This document shows positions 42,325 to 53,729 of a DNA stretch of 64,000 bases, one piece after another; within the stretch, counting starts at the first letter, position 1, and each line of letters begins with the position of its first letter. This stretch comes from Closterium sp. NIES-65. Lineage: Eukaryota > Streptophyta > Zygnematophyceae > Desmidiales > Closteriaceae. Made by a program: the position numbers and the translations under genes. Location of the stretch: the NCBI GenBank assembly GCA_948144175.1, contig CANXME010000043.1, positions 1,673,501 to 1,737,500 of the forward strand. Direction: 5' to 3'. The notes under the pieces were generated by a model. It ran no database searches and was not told the DNA's origin. It saw only the letters and a list, made by a program, of their open reading frames with translations.

Positions 42325-45300
42325 TCACTCGTATTGGGATGGTGAGATGACATCATCAATCTTGAGAATCATCTTCACAACCTGTGTAGCCAGCAACAGC
42401 TGTTGCTTCTTGCCAATCAACGTCTCAAATACCTTCTGCTTGCGCATGTCATTTGTCCCTGCATCCATGCAATCCACTCCCAGGTATGGACAGTTCTCCT
42501 GAGAGCCATGGGAGAGCGGGGACACAGAAAATGTTTCAATAAATTGCCACTGTATCAACACCATTTCATCAATCGCCTAGCCACTGTTCTCCGCCGGATG
42601 CCAGACTCTTTCAGGCCAAAGCTACTGCCTGCTACATTGATATAGTGAACATTAGTCCACTAGTCACTGTTGACTTAATCAATATGCAGAGGGTAGAGGG
42701 GTGTGAGAGAGGACCCATTTGTCTCACCTTGACCTGTTGTGCCTTGATGCTGGACACCGTGTCGATGGGTGGCAGGCCGCTGTTCTCCGCCAGAGCCATC
42801 GGCACCGCCTCTAGTGCCTCTGCAAAAGCCCTCATGGCGTACTGGCGGGTGGAGGGACAGGAGATGGGTGATAGAGCCACAAGGGGACAGAAAGGCAAGA
42901 AATGGGCACGGGAGAAGGGAACAGGGCTACCATGGGCACCGCCTCTAGTGTCTCTGCAAACGACCTTATAGCATACTGGAGGAGGGAAGGGGTTGGAATA
43001 CAGGGGTTAGGGAGCATGGGGAAACAAGGGGAGAACTAGGCAATCAGCAGGGAAAAAGAGGAGGAAATAACTGCCATTGACACCGCTTCCAGCACTCACC
43101 TGCTCCACCCCCGGGAACCTTGTCGGCTGCTGCCTCGACCACCAGCGAGCATGTGAGCTCGGCCGAAACCCCCCCCATACAGGATGAAGTTGTCTTGGAT
43201 GAGGTTCAGATGGGACTAGACTCACACTCACACATGCCAGGTGCGCCTCACCTGCTCCACCCCGGGAACCTTGTCGGCTGCTGCTTCGACCGCAAGTGAG
43301 CATGTGAGCTCCGCGGAGCCTCCCCCGTACACGATGTGGTTGTCTCGAATGAGATTGCGCGCCACACACAGGGCGTCGTGCAGGCTGCGCTTGGTCTCCT
43401 CCACCATCATCTTGCTGCCTGCCATGTGGAGAGGGAAGAGGTGGAAAGGGATGGAGAACGGTCAGCAAGGGTTGATAGGAGCCACACACACACAGGGCGT
43501 CGTGCAGGCTGCGCTTGGTCTCCTCCACCATCATCTTGCTGCCTGCCATGTGGAGAGGGAAGAGGTGGAAAGGGATGGAGAACGGTCAGCAAGGAATGAT
43601 AGGAGCCACACACACACAGGGCGTCGTGCAGGCTGCGCTTGGTCTCCTCCACCATCATCTTGCTGCCTGCCATGTGGAGAGGGAAGAGGTGGAAAGGGAT
43701 GGAGAACGGTCAGCAAGGGTTGATAGGAGCCACACACACACAGGGCGTCGTGCAGGCTGCGCTTGGTCTCCTCCACCATCATCTTGCTGCCTGCCATGTG
43801 GAGAGGGAAGAGGTGGAAAGGGATGGAGAACGGTCAGCAAGGGTTGATAGGAGCCACACACACACAGGGCGTCGTGCAGGCTGCGCTTGGTCTCCTCCAC
43901 CATCATCTTGCTGCCTGCCATGTGGAGAGGGAAGAGGTGGAAAGGGATGGAGAACGGTCAGCAAGGGTTGATAGGAGCCACACACACACAGGGCGTCGTG
44001 CAGGCTGCGCTTGGTCTCCTCCACCATCATCTTGCTGCCTGCCATGTGGAGAGGGAAGAGGTGGAAAGGGATGGAGAACGGTCAGCAAGGGTTGATAGGA
44101 GCCACACACACACAGGGCGTCGTGCAGGCTGCGCTTGGTCTCCTCCACCATCATCTTGCTGCCTGCCATGTGGAGAGGGAAGAGGTGGAAAGGGATGGAG
44201 AACGGTCAGCAAGGGTTGATAGGAGCCACACACACACAGGGCGTCGTGCAGGCTGCGCTTGGTCTCCTCCACCATCATCTTGCTGCCTGCCATGTGGAGA
44301 GGGAAGAGGTGGAAAGGGATGGAGAACGGTCCGCAAGGGTTGATAGGAGCCACACACACACAGGGCATCGTGCAGGCTGCGCTTGGTCTCCTCCACCATC
44401 ATCTTGCTGCCTGCCATGTGGAGAGGGAAGAGGTGGAAAGGGATGGAGAACGGTCAGCAAGGGTTGATAGGAGCCACACACACAGGGCGTCGTGCAGGCT
44501 GCGCTTGGTCTCCTCCACCATCATCTTGCTGCCTGCCATGAGGAGAGGGAAGAGGTGGAAAGGGATGGAGAACGGTCAGCAAGGGTTGATAGGAGCCACA
44601 CACACACAGGGCATCATGCAGGCTGCGCTTGGTCTCCTCCACCATCATCTTGCTGCCTGCCATGTGGAGAGGGAAGAGGTGGAAAGGGATGGAGAACGGT
44701 CAGCAAGGGTTGATAGGAGCCACACACACACAGGGCGTCGTGCAGGCTGCGCTTGGTCTCCTCCACCATCATCTTGCTGCCTGCCATGTGTGTAAGGTGG
44801 GGAGCATTCGAAACTATTTTGTGAGGAAGGAGGGTGTCAGGGGTACCGAAAAGATGGCAAAGGGATGGGGGGAAAAGAAAAAGCAAGGCATGAAGAGGGT
44901 GGGGGAAAGGGCAACGAGTCTTGCTGCTTGTGCATATGACAGTGTGTGTGGGGCCGGGGGGGGGGGGGAGGGGGAGGGGAGAGGACGATGGACAAACCAG
45001 CTCCTGATGTCACACTAACCCTCCAAGAAATACCCACATCATCTCTCTGCATACCCCAGCACCGCGATGCATGAACCCCCACTGCTCTACATGCCGCCCC
45101 ACCGCTCTTGATGCCCAAGAACCACTCTGCATGCCGCGTCACCGCTCAACATGCCCGACCATCTCTCTGCATCCTCACCCACCACTCCGCATACCTCCGC
45201 GGATGAAGATGGTGACGGCGCGTGAGTTGGCGCACCCCTCAATGTAGAGCATGCGGTCCTTGGTCGTTCCAAACGCCTTCTCCCGCACCACACCAGCCTG

Positions 45301-48300
45301 GATGGGGGGGGAGCAGGGACGGAGTGGAAGCATGGTAAGGGGTGGTGCGAGCGATGTGTGTTGGCAGCATGGGTTGGCGCACCCCTCAATGTACAGCATA
45401 GCATACGATCCCTGGTCGTGCCAAAAGCCTTCTCGCGCACCACTCCACACTGGCCCACATGGGGGGCAGCAGAGAGCAGGTGGAAAGTGGTGGAGCAACG
45501 GGCGGGTAAAAGCTTCCCGAGGGCGGGTAAAAGCTTCCCGAGGGCGACCCCACTGGCCCACATGGGGCGAATCCACTGACCCTATGAGTTAACCCCATCC
45601 AGCTACCATCTCAGACCCTGTGAGTCCCGAATCAACCTCCACACCCCACCAACCTTGCCCACCCTCCTCATTCCCCGCACCTTGCACCCCCCCCCCCCCC
45701 ACCCCATCCTCCCCCCACCCCCCCCTCAAAACCTTGCCCACCCTCCGCCCACCTTCCACAACCCCCCTCACCTTGCCCAGCTTCTCGGGTGTGAGCTCTT
45801 GGAAACGAGGTACGATGCGGCCGCCTGCACCAAGGAAATGGCAGGGAAAGAGAGGGGGGGAAGGGGAGAGGGGGGTACAAAGGGAGAAGGGGAGAAGGGT
45901 GGAGAGGGGGGGAGACGGGTAAAGAGGGAGGGAGAGAAGGTCGAGCGGGGGAGAGGGGAGTAGAGAGGGTGAGCGAGGGAGAGGAGGAGTGCGAGTGGGG
46001 TGGGAGCGAGAGAGGGAGGGAATGAGGGGGATTGAGGCGAGGGCGTTCGGCCAAGAGCGATCATGGGACAAGTTGCCTTTTCTTTTGGGGAATTGAAGTA
46101 GATTCAGTGGTGCAGCGGATCTTGCAGCGGCGCAGACGTGCATGAGCAGCAGTGATGTATGCCACATGACGCAATGTATGCTCTGCTCACCAGTGAGAAT
46201 CGTGACAAGATCCTCTAGCTCCACCCCTTCACCCAGAGGGCCAAGCCGCGGTGCAGGTGGTTGCGTGCGGCCCACAATAACAATCCACCGTGACTCACCA
46301 GTGGCAATGGCGATGAGCTCCAGCTCCACGCCTCCCACCCAGCGCACGGCAGGCAAGCCTCGGTGCATGAGCAGATGATTGGCCTCGTCGTCAAACCCCC
46401 ACTGGCAGATCACCAGCGTGGCGCCCGCGTCCTGGGAGAAAGAAAGGGGGGGGTGGGTGAGAGAAGATGAAGAGTGATGTGAGAGCATGATAGCAGGTGG
46501 TTGGCCTCGTCATCGAAACCCCACTGGCAGATCACGAGTGTGGCGCCCGCGTCCTGTGAGGGTGGGGTTAGCAGAGAGATAGGGGAAAAGAGGAGGTGAT
46601 GAGAGTAAGGGGAGGGTGTTGTGAGAAAAAGATGAGCAGAAGGTTGGCCTCGTCGTCAAACCCCCACTGGCAGATCACAAGCGTTGCACCCGCATCTCGT
46701 GAGTGGTGAAGCCTTGTACCCCGTCCCTAGCCCTCTCTCTCGCCCGCCACCCTCTCACCTTGCACTGCTGCACCATATCGTCAAAATATTTCCGCTCCGA
46801 CTCCTGCAGCCGCTCGTACTTCTCCACGGTATCAATGTCCACCTTATGCTTCGTCTTGGGCCTCAAGAGAGCACGGTGCCCCTAAACCCCCAACCCCCCA
46901 ATAAACCCCAAAACCGTGTCATTCTCACCTTGCACTGCTGCACCATATCATCAAAGTACTTCCGCTCAGACTCCTGCAGCCGCTCGTATTTCTCCACCGT
47001 GTCAATGTCCACCTTGTGCTTCGTCTTGGGCTTGGGCGGCTCAAACGGGCACGTCAGAATCGCAATCTTGGCGTCCTCAATCCGCTTGGGCATCTGAGGG
47101 TGGCTGAAGTCCTTGTCCACGATAATCCCTCGGACGAGCTCCGTCTCCTCCAGCCGCCCGCCCGTCTTGCCCTCCACTTTAATGAGCTCCAGATTCACGT
47201 CGCGGCGTTCCAAGTCCGCTACAGCCAACACTGCCTGTACAGCAATCTCAGCCATCTGGCGCTTGCAGCGCCCCACACTGCGTTGGGGGATGGGAAGTGA
47301 GGGGAGGGGGCAGAAAAAAAGGTGAGGGCGATTGCAATCTTAGCGCCCTCGATTCGCTTGGGCATCTGAGGGTGGCTCAAGTCCTTGTCCACGATAATCC
47401 CTCGCACCAACTCCGTCTCTTCCAGCCGCCCGCCAATCTTGGCCTCCACCTTGATCAATTCCGGATTCACATCCCGGCGTTCCAAGTTTGCTACGGCTAC
47501 CACTGCCTGTACCGCGATCTCAGTGATCTGCCTCTTGCAGCGCCCAACGCTGGGATTTGGAGGTGGGAGGAGAGAAGGGTGAGTGCAGGAAAGTGAATGG
47601 GGGAAAGGGGGCGTTCCAAGACTGCCACTGCCAGCACTGCCTGCACTACAATCTCCACCAGCCTCTTGCAGCGCCCCACACTGGGTCGCAAAGGGGAAGG
47701 ACAGGAGAGGCGCGAGAACATATAGCAGACAGCACAGCACGCACACACACCTGCACCTAGCAGCATCACACTCACATCTTGGTATTTTCAAGTGCCTCCC
47801 TGATCGCACGCCCTGTGACAAGCAGGCCTACACCTAGCATCACCCGCCTACACCAAGCAGCACCGTACTCACATCTTAGACGAGAGCGTGGTCATGCACG
47901 TCTCGACGAGCGGCTCGAAGTTATCCTTGGAGAATTCGAACGTCTCCGCGATCGCATCCAGATGCGCCGCCGCGATCTTGGACGCCATCTCGTACCCCTC
48001 CGCCACGCGGATGGGGTGGATGCCGCGGTCGAGCAGAGCTTCCGCCTGTGAGGGGTGGAACGAATAGGAAGAGGGATGGATTGAGGGGGTCGAGCGGGGC
48101 GCAGAAACAACGAAAGAGGATGCGTGGGTGCGATCTTGGACGCCATCTCGTAGCCCTCCGTCACGCGGATCGGTGGATCCCACAGTCGATCAGAGATTCC
48201 GCCTGGGGTCGAGGGGTTGGGTGAGCGGGCAAGGAGGAAACGGGCAGAGGAAAGTAGTGAGGATGCCACGCAAATCGGGTGGAACCCGCAATCGAGCAGC

Positions 48301-49879
48301 GCCCCGGCCTGGGGAGTGGAATGAGAGTGCGGAAAGGTCGATTGAGGAGGCAAAACGGGAGGAAGAAGCGAGCATGACTCGTGAGCGAAAACTCCGTAAA
48401 ATCAAAGGGGGAGATCGAGTACAGCGCCGCAAGAAGACAAACAAGTCAGGCGTGCTCTTGACGGAAAGATTCACGTCGTCCTCCAATTCATCCGCGCGTA
48501 GACCTGCTCGCGCTACACGTCCGCACCTGCTTTAGCAGTGCGTCCTTGACGGGACGAGACTGACTTTATCCTCCTTGGGGCATACCTGCTTGCTCACACA
48601 CACGTGTACGCCGGCACGCACCTGCTCGAGCAGCGCGCCGGCGGTGACGACGACGCCGGTGGTGCCGTCGCCGATCTCGAAGTCCTGGCTCTTGGACAGA
48701 TCCACCATCGGCCGCCCCACGCGGCACCACCTCACATCAACGTCCATGACTCTCGCAACACACTCGCACCTGCTCTAGCAGCACACAAACGCACCTCTTC
48801 TAGCAGCGCGCCGGCAGTGACGACGACGCCGGTGGTGCCGTCGCCGATCTCGAAGTCCTGGCTCTTGGACAGATCCACCATCGGCCGCCCCACGCGGCAC
48901 CACCTCACATCAACGTCCATGACTCTCGCAACACACTCGCACCTGCTCTAGCAGCACACAAATGCACCTGTTCTAGCAGCGCGCCGGCAGTGACGACGAC
49001 GCCGGTGGTGCCGTCGCCGATCTCGAAGTCCTGGCTCTTGGACAGATCCACCATCAGCCGCCCCACGCGGTTCTCCACCTCCATCTGCTCCAGAATCGTC
49101 GCGCCGTCGTTCGCTGTGCAGGGGGGGTTAGAGGGAACAGGGGATTGGGTTTGGAAGGCATCAGCGCATTGGGGACGGATCGGGTTTCGACGCGCCTCCA
49201 CCTCCATCTGCTCCAGAATAGTCATGCCGTCTGTCGTTAGATCATCTGACGGTATGCGGGAAGTGGATATTCGGAAGGCATCAGGGGACGGGAATACAGT
49301 CGCCGTTGAAAATGAATCGGGTTTCGATGTGTGTGAAAAGATCACCGTATGCACGTCGGCCCTCCGACTCAATATGCTCCATAATCGTCGCCGCGAAGTC
49401 GTTTGCTGGTGGAAAACGAGCGAAAATGCAGAGAATGGGAGGAGTGGGGGGACTGGGAGGAATCGGGAATTGATCGACAAGGTCCACCGTCGCAGTTCTC
49501 TATCTGTCGCAGAATCGCCGCCATAATGGCTGTGACTGGGAAAAGTGCAGCTGCTAAGAAGAACGAGGAGAATTCGCTGGAAACGAACCGCCGATTTGCT
49601 TCCAAAAGGCAGATCCGATTTGATTTGGCTTATGTTCGAAGATCTATTGCCATTGCCTGACAAATAATAAATCTGCGTACTTATAGTGACGTCGCCATCG
49701 CCGCTCTGAAGCATCTTATCCATTCCCTTGGGCCCGAGCGAGCTGCGGAGAATCTTCGCGACGGATTTGGCGGCGAGGATGTTACCCTTCTGCGCCGCGA
49801 GACCCTTCACACGCGACTTGGTCTCCTGCTCACGTATGATTATAAACGGCCGACCGAACTCATCGAAAGCTAACGCCAT
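42325..49879 (-). CDS. CCT5: T-complex protein 1 subunit epsilon (CCT5)
   Basis: Subunit of the cytosolic group II chaperonin that folds tubulin, actin and other clients with ATP. Ten exons splice to 536 aa, the normal length: 49681-49879, 48968-49113, 47873-48045, 46929-47277, 46299-46431, 45772-45824, 45195-45297, 43252-43418, 42728-42841, 42325-42498. All introns obey GT-AG and all phases join. Visible signatures: [18 protein letters not shown] start, [20 protein letters not shown], the nucleotide-binding [37 protein letters not shown] and [13 protein letters not shown]. The odd feature is that most exon edges have additional truncated copies in the neighbouring introns; the exons listed are the only chain that keeps a full open frame. 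Start chosen as the first ATG, matching the conserved plant N-terminus. Confidence 0.95.
42923..42975 (-). repeat. CCT5 exon-9 shard (acceptor side)
   Basis: Encodes [15 protein letters not shown] after a CTCCAG acceptor, a copy of the start of exon 9 (42841 end), located upstream in intron 8. It then loses register. Confidence 0.85.
43095..43205 (-). repeat. CCT5 exon-8 shard (donor side)
   Basis: A diverged copy of the last two thirds of exon 8, ending in a GGTGGAGCAG|GTGAG donor like the real one at 43252. A G insertion and other changes break its frame. Confidence 0.85.
43367..44795 (-). repeat. 124-bp tandem array of CCT5 exon-8 acceptor shards (12 copies)
   Basis: A 124-bp unit is repeated 12 times, counting the real exon edge. 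Each copy contains the pyrimidine-rich intron end, the CATGGCAG acceptor, and the first 45-50 coding bases of exon 8 ([17 protein letters not shown]), then runs into a GT-rich stretch (ACACAC on the plus strand) and back into intron. Copies are nearly identical, with a few substitutions and one 2-bp deletion, suggesting recent expansion or homogenisation. Only the innermost copy (43418) continues into the rest of exon 8. 124 is not a multiple of three, so including a unit would shift the frame. Confidence 0.95.
45372..45455 (-). repeat. CCT5 exon-7 shard
   Basis: Copy of the first three quarters of exon 7 (MLYIEGCAN recognisable, frame broken) located upstream of the real exon at 45195-45297. 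A further fragment (ACTGGCCCACATGGGG) repeats at about 45550. Confidence 0.8.
46188..46253 (-). repeat. CCT5 exon-5 shard (donor side)
   Basis: Encodes [16 protein letters not shown], a decayed copy of the exon-5 end [14 protein letters not shown], followed by a GTGAGC donor. Lies just downstream of the real exon. Confidence 0.8.
46499..46697 (-). repeat. CCT5 exon-5 shards (acceptor side, two copies)
   Basis: Two extra copies of the exon-5 start ([16 protein letters not shown]) at 46499-46553 and 46640-46697. The nearer keeps a CACAG acceptor; the farther has a changed acceptor. Confidence 0.85.
46759..46864 (-). repeat. CCT5 exon-4 shard (donor side)
   Basis: Near-perfect copy of the last 105 bases of exon 4 ([20 protein letters not shown]...) including the GCAAG|GTGAG donor, located downstream of the real donor at 46929. 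Confidence 0.9.
47326..47680 (-). repeat. CCT5 exon-4 shards (acceptor side, two copies)
   Basis: 47326-47549 repeats about 220 bp of the start of exon 4 ([20 protein letters not shown]... to [10 protein letters not shown]) with an open frame and an AG acceptor. 47608-47680 repeats only the first 70 bp or so ([18 protein letters not shown]) with a deletion. Intron sequence between copies also matches. Confidence 0.9.
48130..48308 (-). repeat. CCT5 exon-3 shards (acceptor side, two copies)
   Basis: 48130-48202 is a copy of the exon-3 start ([18 protein letters not shown]) with a 1-nt deletion; 48261-48308 is shorter and more decayed ([14 protein letters not shown]). Divergence rises with distance from the real exon at 48045. 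A donor-side fragment of exon 3 also lies at about 47770-47790. Confidence 0.85.
48600..48910 (-). repeat. CCT5 exon-2 shards (donor side, two copies)
   Basis: Two nearly identical copies of the last 110 bases of exon 2 ([22 protein letters not shown]...GALLE) with donor-like ends, spaced 171 and 177 bp from one another and from the true exon end at 48968. Both lack the exon's 5' part. Confidence 0.92.
49185..49545 (-). repeat. CCT5 exon-2 shards (acceptor side, three decaying copies)
   Basis: Upstream of the true exon-2 start (49113) lie three copies of its first 45 bases or so. They encode [13 protein letters not shown] (about 49192-49240), [15 protein letters not shown] (about 49365-49410) and [13 protein letters not shown] (about 49493-49540), in order of increasing distance and decay. 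Intron flanks are also repeated. Confidence 0.8.
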
Positions 49880-50642
49880 GGCGGCTCCTTCGACGTCAAA
49901 CCGGACGAATCAAGAGCGAGATCTGTGAGAAACGACGACGGAATAAGGGAAGCCCGAATCCTGCCTGAACCAGAAAAACTGGATTTCCAGAAAACCGAAT
50001 CAAAGCTCTGCACGACGAGGAATGATGGAAGGAGAAGGCCTTGGGAGCTCCCAGCGCAAGCCCGACCTGAATCTGAAATATGATTGAAAGACGAATTGCG
50101 TGAGGCGAGGTGGGGTAAGGCGAAGTGGGGTTTGGCGAGGTGAGAGGGTTCACAGATCTGAGGGAATTGGACTGACAATGGTCGAGGGATGCAATCTGTA
50201 ACAAGAAGTGTACACCTGAGGTAATTAGGCTAACTGTTTCCCAAATGTTTAGACATTTTAAACCATGCTACCATAAATACGCACAAAACTGTGCCCAGGC
50301 AGGGCTTCAACATAGACAAAAACGGATACACGAAAGTGACTTGCCTACAGCTGTGCCTCCAGAGCCTACAGCCACGAATATGGTGAACAAATGCAACGTT
50401 TTACCTAAGCTTGCAGATTGAGCTGCCTTCAACTAGGCTTCACCTCCATTGTTTGCCCAACAGTTCTACGTTAACTATGCATTTGCACATGCATGTGTAT
50501 GTGTGTGTCGAGTCTATGTATGTGATAGCTTGCATTCCCACGCAAAGTGAGATATGTGGTGGGTGCATTCTTCCTCCACCTGTGAGTAGAGCACCCATCC
50601 CCTCATTTCCATCGATCTTGCCCCATATTCCTCCAGCAAGGA
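49880..50642. other. CCT5 5' flank
   Basis: Probable CCT5 promoter and 5' UTR region. No TATA box close to the start that I would defend, and no other gene. Confidence 0.4.
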
Positions 50643-51848
50643 TCACTGCACATGTGCTGTGCGGGTATTCAATGGCACGCCTTTCCTGCACCGCGTTGCA
50701 CCGCATCCAACCGCACTGTGTGCTGCACTGCTTCCATGGACATGTCCCCACCCATTTCGGGGTAACTTCCTCCACGGGTCACCCTCTCCAAGAAACAAAT
50801 TCCTTGCTTCCTCTAGCCACAAGACGATGGGGCTTGTCGCTCCCCCGTCCTCCCTTCGCACCGCGTTCTCAGATCCAGCCGTTGATTCGCCTGCCGCGCA
50901 TTTGGTTGACGTGACTGCGCCTCCTCCACTCGCCTGCACCGTCGCAGCCTCGCCGTCGCTAGGGTGAGATGTCTCATTCGTGAGACGCGCCGGCGCCGTG
51001 ACTGTATGTCGCAGAGAGCGAGTATATGACAGCTGCTGCGACTGCCGCGAATGCTCGACCTGAGGCGGCCACGTCAGCATTTGTCCCGCCCACTCCCACA
51101 GAGACTGAAGCTCCCACGCGCTTCCCGCAGCGGCGGCGCGCGCAGCCGTCCACCCGCTCGGCGCGCTCTTGGCTCCGCTCCCGCCCGGCTTGCGATACTC
51201 CCCATGCGCCGCTGCCTCATATTCCCTGCTTCCTTCCCCAAGAAGCGAATCTTCGGCGCACTTGCCGCAGGGACGGCCTCGCGGCTCGAGAGAACGATTA
51301 CCTTCAATGGAATGGAAAGGCGGAGAGCTGGACGAGTAGCCAGTCATAGCGAGTTCCATCATGCGACACGGCAAGTTGCGGATATCCAGCCACGTGGTGA
51401 AATCGACGATGTCGCTGCTGTTGCTACTACCTTGGTCCAGATTTGAGGGGCGTGACGAGACGAGTTGCGACGACGATGGGTGGGCGGAAGCAGCGGTTTG
51501 GGGAGGAAACGAACTGGGGAGGAAAAGGTGGCACGTGCGACATGGCGGGATGGATAACAGATTGCATACGTGGCAGCGCTGCAGCACGATGCGCTTGGGA
51601 TTGCGCGCGGCTGCCGTGGCAGGCGATCGAACCTTCGTGAGGGCGAGGTCCGGCTGAGCTGGTAGGAGAGGGTGGGGATTCTTGGGGCGAGAGAGCGAGG
51701 CGGCGGAGGAATCGAGGTCGTCGGGTAGCTGGAGCGCTGGCGGGCGTAACCTTTCGAGCTTGCTCATGGTGATCATGCTGCTGCTTCTGCCGCCGCTTAA
51801 GGCTTCTGACGGTGTGCAATTCTCTTCTCTTAGTCGCCTATGACTCAT
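50643..51848 (-). CDS. Hypothetical 401-aa protein with CxxC motifs
   Basis: Uninterrupted ORF from ATG 51848 (MSHRRLREENCTPSEAL) to a stop at 50643, between NAGS and CCT5 and on the same strand. Features: a cysteine cluster RCHVCNLLSIPPCRTC near residue 95, which could bind a metal ion; an Ala/Trp-rich segment (AAAGSAWELQSLWEWAGQ) near 245; and otherwise Ser/Pro/Gly-rich sequence suggesting disorder. I recognise no family. Length and uneven composition favour a real gene, but GC-rich DNA makes chance frames of this size possible. Confidence 0.4.
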   Translation of the reverse strand: MSHRRLREENCTPSEALSGGRSSSMITMSKLERLRPPALQLPDDLDSSAASLSRPKNPHPLLPAQPDLALTKVRSPATAAARNPKRIVLQRCHVCNLLSIPPCRTCHLFLPSSFPPQTAASAHPSSSQLVSSRPSNLDQGSSNSSDIVDFTTWLDIRNLPCRMMELAMTGYSSSSPPFHSIEGNRSLEPRGRPCGKCAEDSLLGEGSREYEAAAHGEYRKPGGSGAKSAPSGWTAARAAAAGSAWELQSLWEWAGQMLTWPPQVEHSRQSQQLSYTRSLRHTVTAPARLTNETSHPSDGEAATVQASGGGAVTSTKCAAGESTAGSENAVRREDGGATSPIVLWLEEARNLFLGEGDPWRKLPRNGWGHVHGSSAAHSAVGCGATRCRKGVPLNTRTAHVQ

Positions 51849-53725
51849 GCTCAATCAAGCGTGTGAGGATTGGATCGTCCAGTTCAGATCACCTTGAAGA
51901 TACCTGGCGGACCGCGTCGAAACAATGACTTCGCAAATATCAGTTCGAGCTTTCCAGTACAGCAGCAGCTGCGGGGTGGATTATAGGAGACAACAGCTCC
52001 TGCCCAGAATTTGAGCCCCAGCCAGGGGGAGCATATGTGGTAGAGTGGAGCTCGGTTGGGAGACCTGAAAGGTGCTGACCACCTTGCCCAGGGATGGATG
52101 GATGTGGTTGCACGTCGAGCTCATGCTTGCGTCACCATTGCCCTCCGATGAATCATCGGGAATTAGCATCGACGGCTGATAGGAGGAGAGGGAGGATCGA
52201 GGTGCAATGCAGATGTGACATGCATGGGAGGTGGGGAGGTGGGGGTGAGGGGGGAGATGGTTGGCCCTCGCTGTTTTTCAAATTCACCCGTTGCGGACCG
52301 ACCATACACGGTAGCCCAATACAGTCGTAAGTGGCATCTAAACGTTATGGAGTTTCTGCAGTCTGGGCTGTAAACGGCCTTCTTTTACAGTGGAACGAAC
52401 CCATAAATCACGGGAGCAATTTTTGGAACCGTTTCACCAGGGTCAAACCGCCCTATAATCCTTCTGCCGTTGTGCGGAAAGGATCCGTATGGCATGGTGG
52501 AGCCTGATCTGCTGGGAGGCCCAAACCTGCGGTCCGTCATGCGATTTGAAGGGAGCCGCGACTCGGTATGCCAAACGGTGTGCGCTGCGATCCAATGATT
52601 CCATCAACTGGGTGGCAAGTTCGGGTTTCACCAGTAGCCACCTTGAGTGTTTCGAGGTGGTCGTTCGAAGGAACCACTGAGGCCAAGCCATTTGGCAAAC
52701 GACCTTGTCCACGAGTAACGAACTCCTCCAGCTGATCAGCACAAATCGGCACTCCTAAATCGTTTCAGTAGCGCCCTCGCACGCAACCGGGACAGGTATT
52801 TTTCGGCAGACATTCCCCCTGTTGATTCGCATCCTCCAAAGAGTGTATCGCAACAGAGCGAAGCGGGTGTGGGGTTTCTGCGGGCATATGTAGAGCCCTT
52901 GATTGAAACAGTTGCAACACTTCCACTCGAGTCAGGCACAGAGCGCCTGTGGGATAACTCATGAAAACCCATCAGGTTGTTATCTTAAACGTCAATACAC
53001 TCCACTTCAGCCAGCTGCTCAATGCTGCGCTGCTAGCTGGGAGTTCTTTGGGTTCTGATAGGCTTTTCGTTATCTGCGTTGAAACGGTTCTCCGTTGAAC
53101 GCAGCTGTTTCACCTAAGTGTGAGCAGCTGGAACGTTCCAGAGGAGCTCTCTCTCACAGGACCTCTCCTACATCACACCACCACTCCCCTCGTCCCGTAC
53201 CATATTCGCAGCCACCAACCAGCCACGATGGCCAAGAAAATGCACCAGCCAAGCCTCACCCAAAACTTTGCTGCACTACAAGCATACTATGCGATTGAAA
53301 TGGTACACATTTCATCTCAATTATGCATACATAACTCTAACACTTCATCCAGGGAGGTTATTTCCCTGTTTGTAGTGCCATACAATGCTCCACTGACCAC
53401 TGAGGTTCCTTCCCCTGCTACATTCAGACTACAAATTCCTATCAATGGTGCTTTTGATATTCTAGGACACCTTATTGCCATCTCAACACCTAAGCACAAA
53501 GCTGCACAGCTGCACATGCGATTGCCGCGCTTTTATGCTAAGCCAGTTCTTGACGAACACCACTACCACCCCTACCCCTCCTGCCCAATAATGATCCGTC
53601 AGATAGCCAAGATCATCGCCCCCTCAGCTGCTATCTGCATCCTCCTCGTCGTTCATCTCCATTCCCTTTGCAGCGATATTGCTCCGCAGGCTACGACCCA
53701 CTCTTGATTGTCACCATCACTCCAC
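51849..53725. other. Spacer downstream of NAGS
   Basis: No supportable gene. Plus-strand open frames at 53095-53707 look accidental. Confidence 0.35.
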
Positions 53726-53729
53726 CCAT

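Noticed and set aside
43367-44795. CRISPR-like array of regular repeats
   Set aside because: Units are contiguous 124-bp copies of a CCT5 exon-intron junction with no variable spacers, in a eukaryotic gene.
47219-47821. Alternative CCT5 exon 4 using the 47326-47549 copy
   Set aside because: It is open but runs without a donor into the real exon 4 copy out of frame; the 46929-47277 exon gives the conserved full-length protein.
53120-53707. 195-aa plus-strand ORF downstream of NAGS
   Set aside because: No recognisable domain, ordinary chance length for this base composition.
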